64,000 nucleotides of DNA from JANSWP01 sp041941305 (GTDB taxonomy: Bacteria; Bacteroidota; Bacteroidia; Chitinophagales; Saprospiraceae): contig JBGTQJ010000020.1 in the NCBI GenBank assembly GCA_041941305.1, positions 1 through 64,000 of the forward strand, in the 5' to 3' direction. A model generated the notes under the pieces. That model made no database searches and had not been told where the DNA came from. It saw only the letters and a program-made list of their open reading frames with translations. Shown one piece after another: positions 26,325 through 35,101 of this stretch (position 1 is the first letter of the stretch; every line of letters begins with the position of its first letter). The position numbers and the translations under genes are program-made.

Positions 26325-27122
26325 TTATTTCTTCTTTTTTCCTTTGGTATGTTTGGAACGACTCGTTTTTCTCTTCATCTTGGGTCTTTTTTTTTGCTCA
26401 GTAGTTTTTGGAGATTCCATTGGTATTTTTAGGATGTTTAACTTTTTTTCTCTTCCTACTTCATTATTACCTTTTTCTTTTACCTCTTTTATGATATCAT
26501 CCACAATTTTCTGCTTCTTAACATTCAAGCTTTCCTTTAGCTTTTCTGTTTCCTTTTTTCGATCTTTAAGTTCTAATTCAGCATATCTTTTCCTTAATCC
26601 TTTTCGCAGTTCTTCTTCCTTTTTCTCCTTCTTTAATAAACGCTTATACTTTTTCTTCCCTTCTTTGTACATATCGAACCTATTATGAGTAAGAAACACA
26701 TAAAATATTAAAGCCGGGAAGATCAACCAAATAAACCAGTTTGCAAGCAAATAGGATAGGAACAATAATAGGATAGGGAAAAAAAATAAATAGCCGGATT
26801 CATTGAAGATTCCATCTTCAACTGGATACATCAAATCAACGACTTCCACTTTTGATTTAAGTTCCTCCACAGTCCACTTCCCCTTATTTAATTCTTTATA
26901 AGCTTCATTTCTTTTTCTCCAATTTCCCTGCTTTGATAGCATTTGTTCAATTTTTCCACTGATCGTCACATGAATCATCCAAATAAAATATAATGCACCA
27001 AATGTGACGTGAACAGCAACCGGTAAATCCACGAACCATTCAATAAATGAAAAATCGGATTTATCGGATTTCCCACATCCAATTATAGAAAGTAAAAACA
27101 GCAGTAAAATTGTTCTCTCCAT
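26325..27122 (-). CDS. Hypothetical membrane protein with lysine-rich coiled-coil tail
   Basis: 265 residues. The N-terminus resembles a lipoprotein signal (LLLFLLSIIGCGKSD), followed by predicted membrane helices at about 33-55 and 110-147. From about 150 to the end the chain is highly charged: a coiled coil (KKYKRLLKKEKKEEEL...) and a strongly basic C-terminus ending in KKKK. No enzyme motif was recognised. A basic tail of this kind could bind nucleic acid, membrane phosphates or a partner. It is flanked by a shared terminator and an unrelated AraC-type gene. Function unknown. Confidence 0.6.
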   Translation of the reverse strand: MERTILLLFLLSIIGCGKSDKSDFSFIEWFVDLPVAVHVTFGALYFIWMIHVTISGKIEQMLSKQGNWRKRNEAYKELNKGKWTVEELKSKVEVVDLMYPVEDGIFNESGYLFFFPILLLFLSYLLANWFIWLIFPALIFYVFLTHNRFDMYKEGKKKYKRLLKKEKKEEELRKGLRKRYAELELKDRKKETEKLKESLNVKKQKIVDDIIKEVKEKGNNEVGREKKLNILKIPMESPKTTEQKKRPKMKRKTSRSKHTKGKKKK

Positions 27123-27280
27123 TAGAGCTTGAAATTCTCAATTAGACATACTCTTAATAATAAATTCTTGAAGGTAATAAGATTATTAAGCTTGCCTCAA
27201 AACAACCTCATCAAATTTGTCGAATCTATTTTTTAATTGATCCTAAAACATGAGAATTTTTTTTATAAAACATATCACCT

Positions 27281-28255
27281 CTAAGTCATCTGATACTTTT
27301 GACGGTACAGTTTTGGAGTAATTCCCGTTTGTTTTCTAAAAATTTCCCGAAAGGTTTTGGCATCGTTATATCCTGCTTCGAGGATAATTTGGCTTACGGG
27401 TTTTTGGGTTGTTTCCAGTAGTCTTTTGGCAGCTTCCACCCTTAGTCTTTGCAAATACTGAATTGGTGAGTTGCCAGTGGCAGCATGAAATCGTCGAATA
27501 AAATTTCGTTGGCTAAAAGCAAATTTTCGAGCTAAATCTTTGATGGTTAATGGTTCTTCAAAATGATTTTCCATATAATCCTGAACTTCAACGATCCGCT
27601 CATCAGCATGTGATTTTTGATTTTGAAAAATCATGAAAGGCATTTGGGATTGCCGGTCATAACTAATAGAAAATAATTTGGAAACCCAGACTGCCGAAGC
27701 TTTTCCAGCAAACTTTTCGATGAGATAAAGTATTAAGTTAAATGCTGAAAATGCACCGCCACTAGTGTAAATTCCACCCTCATCGGTAACAATTTTTTCA
27801 GATTTCAATTTCACTTTTGGAAACATTTTGTGAAATCGAATAGCCTCAGCCCAATGGGTGGTACAAGCAATATCATCTAATAATCCAGCGGCAGCTAACA
27901 AAAAAACGCCTTTGCAAAGGGCTGCTATTTCTAATCTCTCCGTTTTTCGTTTTTCCTTTAGCCAGGAGAGCAATTTTTGATTTTGGTTGATGAAAAGATG
28001 TGGATCACCAAATAGGGGAGGGATAATTAACAAATCAGCACCATTCCAATCTTTTAAATTGCTTTCTGGGATGATGGAAAATTGTTCTTCAGTACGTATA
28101 GGTTTAGTGGAAAAACCAGCCAAACTAACTTCAAAAAAAGGAGCATCTCCGGATTGACTTTTTAAAAAATCATTGGCTTCCAAAAACATCATCCTTAAAG
28201 TAGCTACCGGACCAATAGCTATATTCCCTTCTGGTAAGACAACTGTAATCTTCAT
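27281..28255 (-). CDS. GlxA-type transcription regulator (DJ-1/PfpI domain plus AraC HTH)
   Basis: 324 residues. The N-terminal DJ-1/PfpI-like domain (about 1-190) has the nucleophile-elbow region AALCKGVFLLAAAGLLDD, and the C-terminal AraC HTH (about 215-315) includes FAFSQRNFIRRFHAATGNSP and AGYNDAKTFREIFRKQTGITP. It would act as a ligand-responsive activator. It is divergent from the serine hydrolase gene at 28399, 143 bases away, a likely target. The ligand is unknown. Confidence 0.87.
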   Translation of the reverse strand: MKITVVLPEGNIAIGPVATLRMMFLEANDFLKSQSGDAPFFEVSLAGFSTKPIRTEEQFSIIPESNLKDWNGADLLIIPPLFGDPHLFINQNQKLLSWLKEKRKTERLEIAALCKGVFLLAAAGLLDDIACTTHWAEAIRFHKMFPKVKLKSEKIVTDEGGIYTSGGAFSAFNLILYLIEKFAGKASAVWVSKLFSISYDRQSQMPFMIFQNQKSHADERIVEVQDYMENHFEEPLTIKDLARKFAFSQRNFIRRFHAATGNSPIQYLQRLRVEAAKRLLETTQKPVSQIILEAGYNDAKTFREIFRKQTGITPKLYRQKYQMT

Positions 28256-28398
28256 AATTGATTTATTTGGATAATGGCGTAAATGCCCCCTTTTATTGGC
28301 AAAAATACATAAATAGAATGATGGAAATAAATAAGACTTTTATGATTCTTTGACGATTCTCATACCCTGTATCCTGGATACAGTTAAAAATAACTGAC

Positions 28399-29619
28399 AT
28401 GAAAAATCACTCGATTATTATTTTTATGCTGCTGACGATAGGAATATTAGCAGCTTTAGGATTCTCTCATTCTAATGGAATTTCGAAGGGAAACCCTGAT
28501 TTTAGTGTACTTCACCAAAAGTTGAATGACTATGTAGATTCAGGGCAATTGGCGGGCATCTCAGCTTTAATTTCAAATAATAATGAAGTACTGTTTAGTG
28601 AAAATTTTGGCTTTCAAAACATTGAAAATCAAGACCCTGTAACTGAAAACACTATTTTTAGATTGGCATCATTAACCAAACCTGTTGTAAGTGTTGCCGT
28701 TCTCCAATTGATTGAAGAAGGCAAATTGAATTTAGATGATTCAGTAGAAAAATACCTTCCCTTTTTTAGAAATGTAAAAGTGTTTTCGACTCAACAAACT
28801 CCAAAAAATAGCATGACCATTAGGCATTTGTTAACGCATACCAGCGGCATTTCTTCGGGATTTGGACAAGATGAAGTTGGAGCTCTGTTTAGAGCATTTA
28901 ATGCTAAAGCGTCCGACCTGGAAGAATATGTAAAAGAAATTGTATCCATCCCCTTATGTACAGAACCAGGGATGGAATTTAATTATGGTCATAGCACTGA
29001 TGTATTGGCTTTGGTAATTGAAAAAGTATCAGGAAAGCGAATAGATCGATACTTAAAAGAGCATTTATTTACGCCATTGGGAATGACAAAAACAGATTAT
29101 TTCTTAACCAAAGAAGATTTGAAAAATTTTGCGACGCTTTATGTTCTTGATGATAAAAATCAACTAAAAGCATTTGGAGATAATGCTGAAAGCATATTCA
29201 TAAAAGGGCATTTCCCCAAGGGCAATTATGGTTTGGTATCCACAATTTCTGATTATGCCAAATTTGCAAAAATGCTATTGAATAAGGGAAGCTACAAGGG
29301 CAAACGCATTTTGAGTGAAGAATCGGTAAAGGCTCTATCCAACAATCAATTATCTGGTTCTCAACTTCCTGTGAAGGCAGGTCCCATGGTTTTTAATGAT
29401 TTGGGTTTTGGTTTTGGAGTTGCCGTTTCCAATGGAAATTCCCCCCTTGGAAGGACTAAAGGCACTTTTGGGTGGATTGGGGCGACTCATACTTATTGTT
29501 TTATCGACCCAGATAAAGAAATCATTAGCTTGCTCTTTAGCCAATATTCTGGCTCCAAGCCTTGTCCAATTATTTTTGAATTCAATAGCTGGGTAGAGGC
29601 AGCATTTGAGGAAAAATGA
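28399..29619 (+). CDS. Serine hydrolase, class C beta-lactamase/PBP-like fold
   Basis: A 406-residue exported protein (N-terminal hydrophobic segment to about residue 25). The S91-L-T-K94 motif (RLASLTKPVVS), the Y of NYGHST near 194 and a late GWIGATHT block fit the beta-lactamase-related esterase family. HLLTHTSGISSGFG is typical of that family. These proteins act as esterases, peptidases or D-amino-acid-related hydrolases; a true beta-lactamase role is not shown. The AraC-type regulator is encoded divergently. Confidence 0.85.
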   Translation: MKNHSIIIFMLLTIGILAALGFSHSNGISKGNPDFSVLHQKLNDYVDSGQLAGISALISNNNEVLFSENFGFQNIENQDPVTENTIFRLASLTKPVVSVAVLQLIEEGKLNLDDSVEKYLPFFRNVKVFSTQQTPKNSMTIRHLLTHTSGISSGFGQDEVGALFRAFNAKASDLEEYVKEIVSIPLCTEPGMEFNYGHSTDVLALVIEKVSGKRIDRYLKEHLFTPLGMTKTDYFLTKEDLKNFATLYVLDDKNQLKAFGDNAESIFIKGHFPKGNYGLVSTISDYAKFAKMLLNKGSYKGKRILSEESVKALSNNQLSGSQLPVKAGPMVFNDLGFGFGVAVSNGNSPLGRTKGTFGWIGATHTYCFIDPDKEIISLLFSQYSGSKPCPIIFEFNSWVEAAFEEK

Positions 29620-29687
29620 ATAATGGTTTTGTACTTTGTAAACTAAGTTTTCTGATGTTTTGATTCCGCGCCGGTGGTGCGAAATCA

Positions 29688-29748
29688 GGGAGGATTTGGG
29701 GAAGAAACCAGTAGGTACACCTGCTGGTTTCTCCCCCAAATCCCCCTT
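29688..29748. terminator. Hairpin between convergent genes
   Basis: Arms of about 24 nt (29688-29711 and 29724-29747) pair with two mismatches around a 12-nt loop. It lies between the serine hydrolase (+) and the small secreted protein gene (-) and can serve as terminator in both directions. Confidence 0.6.
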
Positions 29749-29779
29749 CCCGAGCCGCCGTAGGTGGCGAGGGTATGCA

Positions 29780-30217
29780 TTAATCAAACTCTATCGTCAT
29801 TTCCACACGACGATTCTTTTGACGCCCGCTTGTTTGGTTATTGTTTTTATCAACGTCTTTTAAGCTAAGTATAAAGGTTCCTTTAGGATGCCCCTCTACT
29901 TTGAATTGAGCAAGCATTCCATTAGTAGCTCTAATCCTTAAAACCTTGGCATCATAACCTTTTGCTTTGACTTTAATTTCCTTAATATCTAATTGACTAT
30001 GGAGAATAAGATAGGAAAGGTTCATCTCTGGTACAATACCCGAAACGCTACCCTTCGCTGTCGTCATGTCAAATTGAAGAGGTTTAATGATAAATGGAAC
30101 AGCAGTGGTAATTGCATTGATTTGAGCACCACCAGGGTTTGTTTGAGCTATTGTATTTTGTGAAGAAAAGGTACAAACGAAAATAAGAAGAATAACAAGA
30201 ACATTTAATCTTTTCAT
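29780..30217 (-). CDS. Small secreted protein with OmpA-like C-terminal end
   Basis: 145 residues with a signal peptide (cleavage near NTIAQTNP). The middle is beta-rich and unrecognised. The last 20 residues (NNNQTSGRQKNRRVEMTIEF) look like the final strand of an OmpA peptidoglycan-binding domain, where GR-xNRRVE is conserved, but the rest of that domain is missing or too diverged to see. It could be a remnant or a chance similarity. It stands alone between a hairpin and a gene fragment on the other strand. Confidence 0.55.
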   Translation of the reverse strand: MKRLNVLVILLIFVCTFSSQNTIAQTNPGGAQINAITTAVPFIIKPLQFDMTTAKGSVSGIVPEMNLSYLILHSQLDIKEIKVKAKGYDAKVLRIRATNGMLAQFKVEGHPKGTFILSLKDVDKNNNQTSGRQKNRRVEMTIEFD

Positions 30218-30247
30218 GATTTCAATTTTATAGGATTTAATAAGAAG

Positions 30248-30601
30248 TTGTTTAGATTACAGCATAATGTGTTGTTGAATTCTAAAATGTACCCATACAA
30301 GTGGGCAATGGATGGAAATGTCGTTTCTGTTGATTCCTTTTCTGTCATTGTAAAAGGAGAAAAAGATATACAACTGCTGCAATTGGACAATATTAAAAAG
30401 GAAGTTTCGCAGGAAATCATTGACAACGGAGGTACGATCACGCATCACCATGGGGTAGGGAAAGACCATCGCCCAGTTTATATACAACAACACACCTTCA
30501 TTTTTGGAGATATGCTAAAAGCTGCAAAGGAAGTAGTTGACCCAAAATGGATTATGAATCCAGGTTCACAAAGCCTTGGTTTCCAGGAGATAAAAATTTA
30601 A
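30248..30601 (+). pseudogene. C-terminal fragment of an FAD-linked oxidase (AGPS/GlcD type)
   Basis: The 117-codon frame encodes IDNGGTITHHHGVGKDHRP followed by KAAKEVVDPKWIMNPG. In FAD-linked oxidases of the alkyl-DHAP synthase and glycolate oxidase group these blocks form the substrate-cap end and the C-terminus: the HHHGVG active-site motif and the DPxxIMNPG ending. The normal protein is about 450-550 residues; the FAD-binding half is absent upstream, where another gene starts on the opposite strand. This is a 3' remnant of a deleted gene. Confidence 0.75.
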
Positions 30602-30626
30602 ACATGCTCTAACAAGTCCTGCTTGC

Positions 30627-31490
30627 CTACAAATTCCTGGCAGCAAAGGTATCTCCCTGGTTCAAATCCCCTGTCTCCAGTCCTTTCCTAAACCAGCGCA
30701 TGCGTTGCTCAGAGGTGCCATGGGTAAAAGAATCGGGAACGACATAACCCCTCGTTTCCATCTGGATGCGATCATCGCCGATGGCATGAGCAGCACGTAA
30801 TGCCTCCTCAATATCGCCTTCTTCCAGGATATTATTCATTCGGTGCGAATGATGCGCCCATACTCCTGCAAGGAAATCTGCTTGCAATTCAAGTCGAACA
30901 GAAAGGTCATTCATCTCTTTTTTGCTAATGCGCCCTCGTTGACTATCTACCTGACGAGTAATGCCCAGCAAGTTTTGAACATGGTGCGCCACTTCATGTG
31001 CCACTACATAAGCCATTGCAAAATCTCCCGGAGCCTTAAAGCGAGTTTGCAAATCGCGGTAAAAACTTAAATCTATGTAAACTTTATCATCTCCGGGGCA
31101 GTAAAAGGGACCGGTAGCCGAACTTGCAAAACCACAAGCAGATCTGGTTTGTCCATCAAATAAAACCAGAACGGGTTCCTTATAGCTTCGACCTAGTTGC
31201 TCTCTAAACAGTTTATGCCAAACTTCTTCTGTTTCTTTTAATACTACTGAAACAAACTGTGCCAGTTCATCAGTTGCCGCATTTGTAGTAGTTTGAGTAG
31301 TTTGTTGAGTTGCATCGGGCTGTACTTGTTGCAACAATTGCATTGGGTCTTTACCCATCAAAAGCGCAATGATAAAAATGATAATGGCACCAAAACCCAA
31401 ACCTCCACCTACTCTTTTGGTGGTTCTTCCCATACCACCCCTTCTCCGATCTTCAATATTTTGGCTACCTTTTCTGCCTTGCCAGCGCAT
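30627..31490 (-). CDS. Neutral zinc metallopeptidase, YpfJ family
   Basis: 287 residues of the Zn_peptidase (PF04228) family. A basic, arginine-rich N-terminus is followed by one membrane helix (about 30-46) and a low-complexity TTQTTT linker. The catalytic domain has HEVAH at 165-169 and a downstream E in LELQADFLAG as third zinc ligand. The phrase FCPGD-like YCPGDDKVYIDL is diagnostic of the family. It is anchored in the inner membrane; physiological substrates are unknown. Confidence 0.9.
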   Translation of the reverse strand: MRWQGRKGSQNIEDRRRGGMGRTTKRVGGGLGFGAIIIFIIALLMGKDPMQLLQQVQPDATQQTTQTTTNAATDELAQFVSVVLKETEEVWHKLFREQLGRSYKEPVLVLFDGQTRSACGFASSATGPFYCPGDDKVYIDLSFYRDLQTRFKAPGDFAMAYVVAHEVAHHVQNLLGITRQVDSQRGRISKKEMNDLSVRLELQADFLAGVWAHHSHRMNNILEEGDIEEALRAAHAIGDDRIQMETRGYVVPDSFTHGTSEQRMRWFRKGLETGDLNQGDTFAARNL

Positions 31491-31756
31491 AGTTTTTCGT
31501 TTTTTTTCACCGATTTTCTGATTGGTTTGTTCCAGCTATCATTTTTGTTAAAACCAATCAGTGAACTCAGTTTTTATTAAATATTTCCAAAATTAAGTAT
31601 AATATCTCTGAAACCTTTTTTTGACCTGAAAATCCACAAAAAGTAACGTCGAATTGGGCGACTCCAACGCCAAGCTCCTTTATAAAACCTATTTAGGATG
31701 ACTCATATTGAACCACTTTTGATACAGCCTCGAATGGTCAATGTGCCAAAGTAGAA

Positions 31757-32635
31757 TTAAAGAATTGGAAACTTTACTTTTCGATGCTTGAATTGATTTA
31801 AAATCATTTTAGCAGCCTGGTTATTGATTCTAAAATTATCAAGAATAATAGCAGTATTTTTTTTGCCTTGCCCCCCTGATTCATAATAGACCCGCTCAAA
31901 ATCCAGATAGTGATTTTGTTCATTTTCTAAATAATATAAATAGAGTTTGGTATGCTTCAGGCCACTGCCTTCATTAAAATCATTTAGGGCTTTTAATGCA
32001 TCCTTTTTCAAGGGTTCGAGTATATGATGAGCTGAATGCATTATTTCGAAATCTCTGCTTAGGACATATTTTTCATACCACTTTTTTTGGCTTTCAGAAT
32101 AAGGGATGACTTTGGATTTCAGGATAGCCATAATTGGAATTGCGATAATAATTCCCAACTCAAATATCCAAACAATAGCCAACAAGCTTCCGCTAAAATC
32201 TATTCCAAATATAGACCACATTCCTGCTTGATTAATTTCCGCAATAGAGGTAATAAAATTTGTGGGTTGAATGAATGTTCCAAAGTTGGATAAGTAAGCT
32301 GAAAATGAAGGAACCTCTCCCAAAAATGCATACAAAATAAATGCAATCCATTGGAAAAGACTCGCAAAAAATCCGGCTAGGACAGCAAGCGCAATTCTAC
32401 TGTTTTTGCTCCTTTGATGTGTTAGCCTTATCAGCAATTTTACCAGAATACCCAAAGCCATTCCAAGCCCTACTGTAATGAAAAAATTAAAATAAATTAG
32501 CGGTATAAAAATAATCAGCATGGAATAGCAATATCCCAAAAAGAAGGTAAAAATTAAAATAGAAAAAAACGCAATGATTATACCCGGAACATTAAGGGTT
32601 TCAGATTCTTGGTAAAAGAGGTTTTCGTTTTCCAT
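31757..32635 (-). CDS. Hypothetical multi-pass membrane protein
   Basis: 292 residues. About five to six hydrophobic segments lie between 15 and 190, then a soluble C-terminal part of about 100 residues with YLYYLENEQNHYLDFERVYY. No known motif was recognised. It stands alone, 56 bases from the alkB-type gene end on the same strand. Function unknown. Confidence 0.6.
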   Translation of the reverse strand: MENENLFYQESETLNVPGIIIAFFSILIFTFFLGYCYSMLIIFIPLIYFNFFITVGLGMALGILVKLLIRLTHQRSKNSRIALAVLAGFFASLFQWIAFILYAFLGEVPSFSAYLSNFGTFIQPTNFITSIAEINQAGMWSIFGIDFSGSLLAIVWIFELGIIIAIPIMAILKSKVIPYSESQKKWYEKYVLSRDFEIMHSAHHILEPLKKDALKALNDFNEGSGLKHTKLYLYYLENEQNHYLDFERVYYESGGQGKKNTAIILDNFRINNQAAKMILNQFKHRKVKFPIL

Positions 32636-32691
32636 TTGAAAAAATAGATTTATGAACGTGAAATAATCAACTTAAAAGTAAAAGAATTGAA

Positions 32692-33753
32692 TTAACTGTC
32701 CACTGCTAATTGCCCACTGCAAACTGCCTCCACTCTCCAATTCATTACAGAAAACCAAAGAGGTGGGACTAAAGCCATAAGAATAGAACCAGGATACCCC
32801 AAAGGCAATTGTGGACTTTCGTCAAAATGCCGCAAAATTTGATATTTCCTCGAAGCCTTATAATGATGGTCGGAATGGCGAGTCAATTCATACAGCAAAA
32901 TTCTGCCTAGCTCGTGATTGGAATTCCAGGAATGTTTGGGCAAAACTTTTTCATAGCGACCATTGGGCAATTTTTTTCTTTGCATACCATAATGTTCGAT
33001 ATAATTGACACTTTCCAATAATAAAAAACCAATAATGGCAATGACAATAGCAAAACCAATCATCTGCCAACCAAACACTAAACCGATGGTCAGTAGATAG
33101 CCTAATTGAACGATGTGGAACCAGATCATTTGGTTGTTTATGCTTAGAGCTGGCAGGTTTTTTTTCTTCAATCTTTCAATTTCCAAATTCCATGCGCTCC
33201 AATAACTCTTCCATGTCGAACGTATCCAGAAGGCATAAATATTTTCTCCATATCGGGAGGTGGCAGGATCTCTTTCTGTTGCTACGTATTTGTGATGTCC
33301 TCGATTGTGTTCTATGAAGAAGTGCATGTACAAGGCAGTCATGAGCAAAGTCTTTGACATCAATTGCTCATGTGATTTGTGTCGATGTCCCAGTTCGTGT
33401 GCAACATTGATTCCTACCGTCCCTACCACAATGCCCACACTCCCGGTCATTCCAATGATTTCAATAAGCGCCAACTCACCTGCTTGAAGGGTTGAAAAAT
33501 AAAACCAAAGCAAAACAAAATGAAGCGGTAAATTCATGTATAATAAAATATCGAAAAAAGAATTGGACAATCGCGATGCTTCTTCTGTTTCAGAAAAATT
33601 GAGGGTCGATTTTGGCATAAAGAAATCCAGCACTGGAATGATTCCAAAAGCGACGAAAATTCCAAGATAGGACAAAGCCCCTCCAAAACAAACCGCAATG
33701 AATGCTGTTACCAAAGGGATATAACCAAATAAATATTTCAGGTCTTTCAACAT
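32692..33753 (-). CDS. alkB: Alkane 1-monooxygenase/AlkB-type di-iron hydroxylase
   Basis: 353 residues with six predicted membrane helices and the full His set of AlkB: HELGHRHKSHE (about 121-131), HNRGHHK (about 150), NYIEHYG (about 250) and LTRHSDHHYKAS (about 288). The His clusters hold the di-iron centre that hydroxylates the terminal carbon of alkanes or fatty-acyl chains at the inner membrane. The last residues, CSGQLAVDS, are encoded by an intergenic-type repeat and extend past the usual end. A PaaE-type reductase gene lies divergently 160 bases away and may supply electrons. No rubredoxin gene is nearby. Confidence 0.88.
   Translation of the reverse strand: MLKDLKYLFGYIPLVTAFIAVCFGGALSYLGIFVAFGIIPVLDFFMPKSTLNFSETEEASRLSNSFFDILLYMNLPLHFVLLWFYFSTLQAGELALIEIIGMTGSVGIVVGTVGINVAHELGHRHKSHEQLMSKTLLMTALYMHFFIEHNRGHHKYVATERDPATSRYGENIYAFWIRSTWKSYWSAWNLEIERLKKKNLPALSINNQMIWFHIVQLGYLLTIGLVFGWQMIGFAIVIAIIGFLLLESVNYIEHYGMQRKKLPNGRYEKVLPKHSWNSNHELGRILLYELTRHSDHHYKASRKYQILRHFDESPQLPLGYPGSILMALVPPLWFSVMNWRVEAVCSGQLAVDS
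32695..32728. repeat. CTG-TCCACTG word-repeat inside the alkB 3' end
   Basis: ACTGTCCACTGC, TAATTGCCCACTGC and AAACTGCC are degenerate repeats of one word. Translated on the minus strand they give SGQLAVDS. A related cluster lies in the ABC permease gene at 61559-61588 and another at 33881-33903. Confidence 0.65.
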
Positions 33754-33765
33754 AGGAAATCTTTT

Positions 33766-33773
33766 TACTTTTG
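33766..33773 (+). promoter_or_regulatory. Candidate -7 box for the reductase gene
   Basis: TACTTTTG matches TAnnTTTG and is followed by CGGC, like the boxes at 37909 and 38890. No TTG is found at the -33 position and the distance to the ATG at 33914 is long, so this is tentative. Confidence 0.3.
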
Positions 33774-33913
33774 CGGCTTCATAAAAACAGTGGATGATCG
33801 ACAGAGGAGGATTAGTCGAATTTCTCTTTTGACAAAAATATCAAAAAATCAGGATTTCCTTTCGTGTTTCCACCGTCGAGCATTTACTGTCTACTGTCCA
33901 CCATACTTGAAAA

Positions 33914-35011
33914 ATGAGCAAAGCATTTCACAAACTAAGTGTCAAGAAAGTTACAGCAGAAACTGGGGATACAATAACCGTAACTTTTGATATTCCCGAT
34001 TCTTTAAAAAGGGAGTATTCCTATACACAAGGGCAATATTTGACCTTGAAATTTCAACTCCGGGGCGCTGAAGTAAGGCGTTCTTATTCTATGTCGAGTT
34101 CTCCTCTTGAGGAAGATATTGCTGTGACTGTGAAGCGAGTCAAAGGCGGTTTAGTCTCTAATCATATCAATGACACCATCAGAGCAGGAAGTGTATTAGA
34201 AGTGATGACTCCTGATGGCAGGTTTTTTACCAAACTGGATGAAGACCATAAGAAAACCTACTACCTTTTTGGTGCTGGAAGTGGGATAACTCCGCTAATG
34301 TCTATTTTGAAAACGATTGTTGAAAAAGAACCGATGAGCGTAGTTTACTTGCTTTACGGCAACCGAAATGAGGATTCCATTATTTTCAAGAGTGAATTGG
34401 ATGCTTTAGTCCAAAAATATGAGGGACAGTTGTTTGTAGAATACATTTTGAGTCAGCCTAATCGCGAAAAAGGAAAAGGCTTGAAGGGGATATTCGGAAA
34501 AGGAAAAATTACCTGGGAAGGCAAAACTGGCAGAATTGATTCCGGAGTAATTCAATCCTTTTTGGATGATAATAAAGCCAAACACAAGGACGTAGAATAT
34601 TTTCTTTGTGGACCCACCGGGATGATTGAAAACGCTGAATCTTACCTCAAGTCATTGAATGTTGCCAGTAAAAATATCCATGCCGAATATTTTGTCAATG
34701 CCAGCCAAACTGCAAAGTCAGAAGGAGGCATAAGTGGAGCCAAGCTGATTGCACACCTGGATAAGAAAAAAATGGAGGTTACGATAATGGAGGGCAAAAC
34801 CATTTTGGATACACTCTTGGATGCCGGGAAAGATGCACCTTATTCTTGTACAGCAGGAGCTTGTGCTACTTGTATGGCTAAAGTTCTTAAGGGGGAAGTA
34901 AAAATGGATGCCTGTTATGCTTTAGATGAAAGTGAAGTAGCTAAGGGATTTGTTTTGACTTGCCAGGCGCATCCCACTACAGAAGAAGTTGAGGTGACTT
35001 ATGATATATAA
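33914..35011 (+). CDS. PaaE-type ferredoxin reductase (FAD/NAD plus C-terminal 2Fe-2S)
   Basis: 365 residues. The FAD domain (1-105) has RRSYSMSSSP; the NAD(P) domain (about 110-250) has GAGSGITPLMSIL and a FLCGPTGMIE block; the C-terminal plant-type ferredoxin domain (about 272-365) has CTAGACATC with the fourth Cys in LTCQAHP. The order reductase-then-ferredoxin is that of PaaE and related oxygenase reductases. No other phenylacetate genes are nearby; the divergent AlkB gene is the likely partner. A perfect hairpin terminator follows. Confidence 0.9.
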   Translation: MSKAFHKLSVKKVTAETGDTITVTFDIPDSLKREYSYTQGQYLTLKFQLRGAEVRRSYSMSSSPLEEDIAVTVKRVKGGLVSNHINDTIRAGSVLEVMTPDGRFFTKLDEDHKKTYYLFGAGSGITPLMSILKTIVEKEPMSVVYLLYGNRNEDSIIFKSELDALVQKYEGQLFVEYILSQPNREKGKGLKGIFGKGKITWEGKTGRIDSGVIQSFLDDNKAKHKDVEYFLCGPTGMIENAESYLKSLNVASKNIHAEYFVNASQTAKSEGGISGAKLIAHLDKKKMEVTIMEGKTILDTLLDAGKDAPYSCTAGACATCMAKVLKGEVKMDACYALDESEVAKGFVLTCQAHPTTEEVEVTYDI

Positions 35012-35024
35012 AGGATTGTTCTTT

Positions 35025-35088
35025 AGAGGGACTTTTTTTGATGATTTTCCGTCGGAAAATCATCAAAAAAAGTCCCTCTTTATTTTTT
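35025..35088. terminator. 26-bp perfect hairpin, bidirectional terminator
   Basis: Arms 35025-35050 and 35054-35079 are perfectly complementary with a 3-nt loop. A T run follows on the + side. It sits between the convergent reductase and MoxR genes and serves both. Confidence 0.85.
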
Positions 35089-35101
35089 TCTGTGCTACGC
35101 T

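Noticed and set aside
28399..29619. Antibiotic-resistance beta-lactamase
   Set aside because: The fold is shared, but the motifs fit the broad serine-hydrolase/esterase group and nothing points to resistance.
33914..35011. Phenylacetate degradation gene cluster
   Set aside because: Only the PaaE-type reductase is present; no paaABCD genes flank it.
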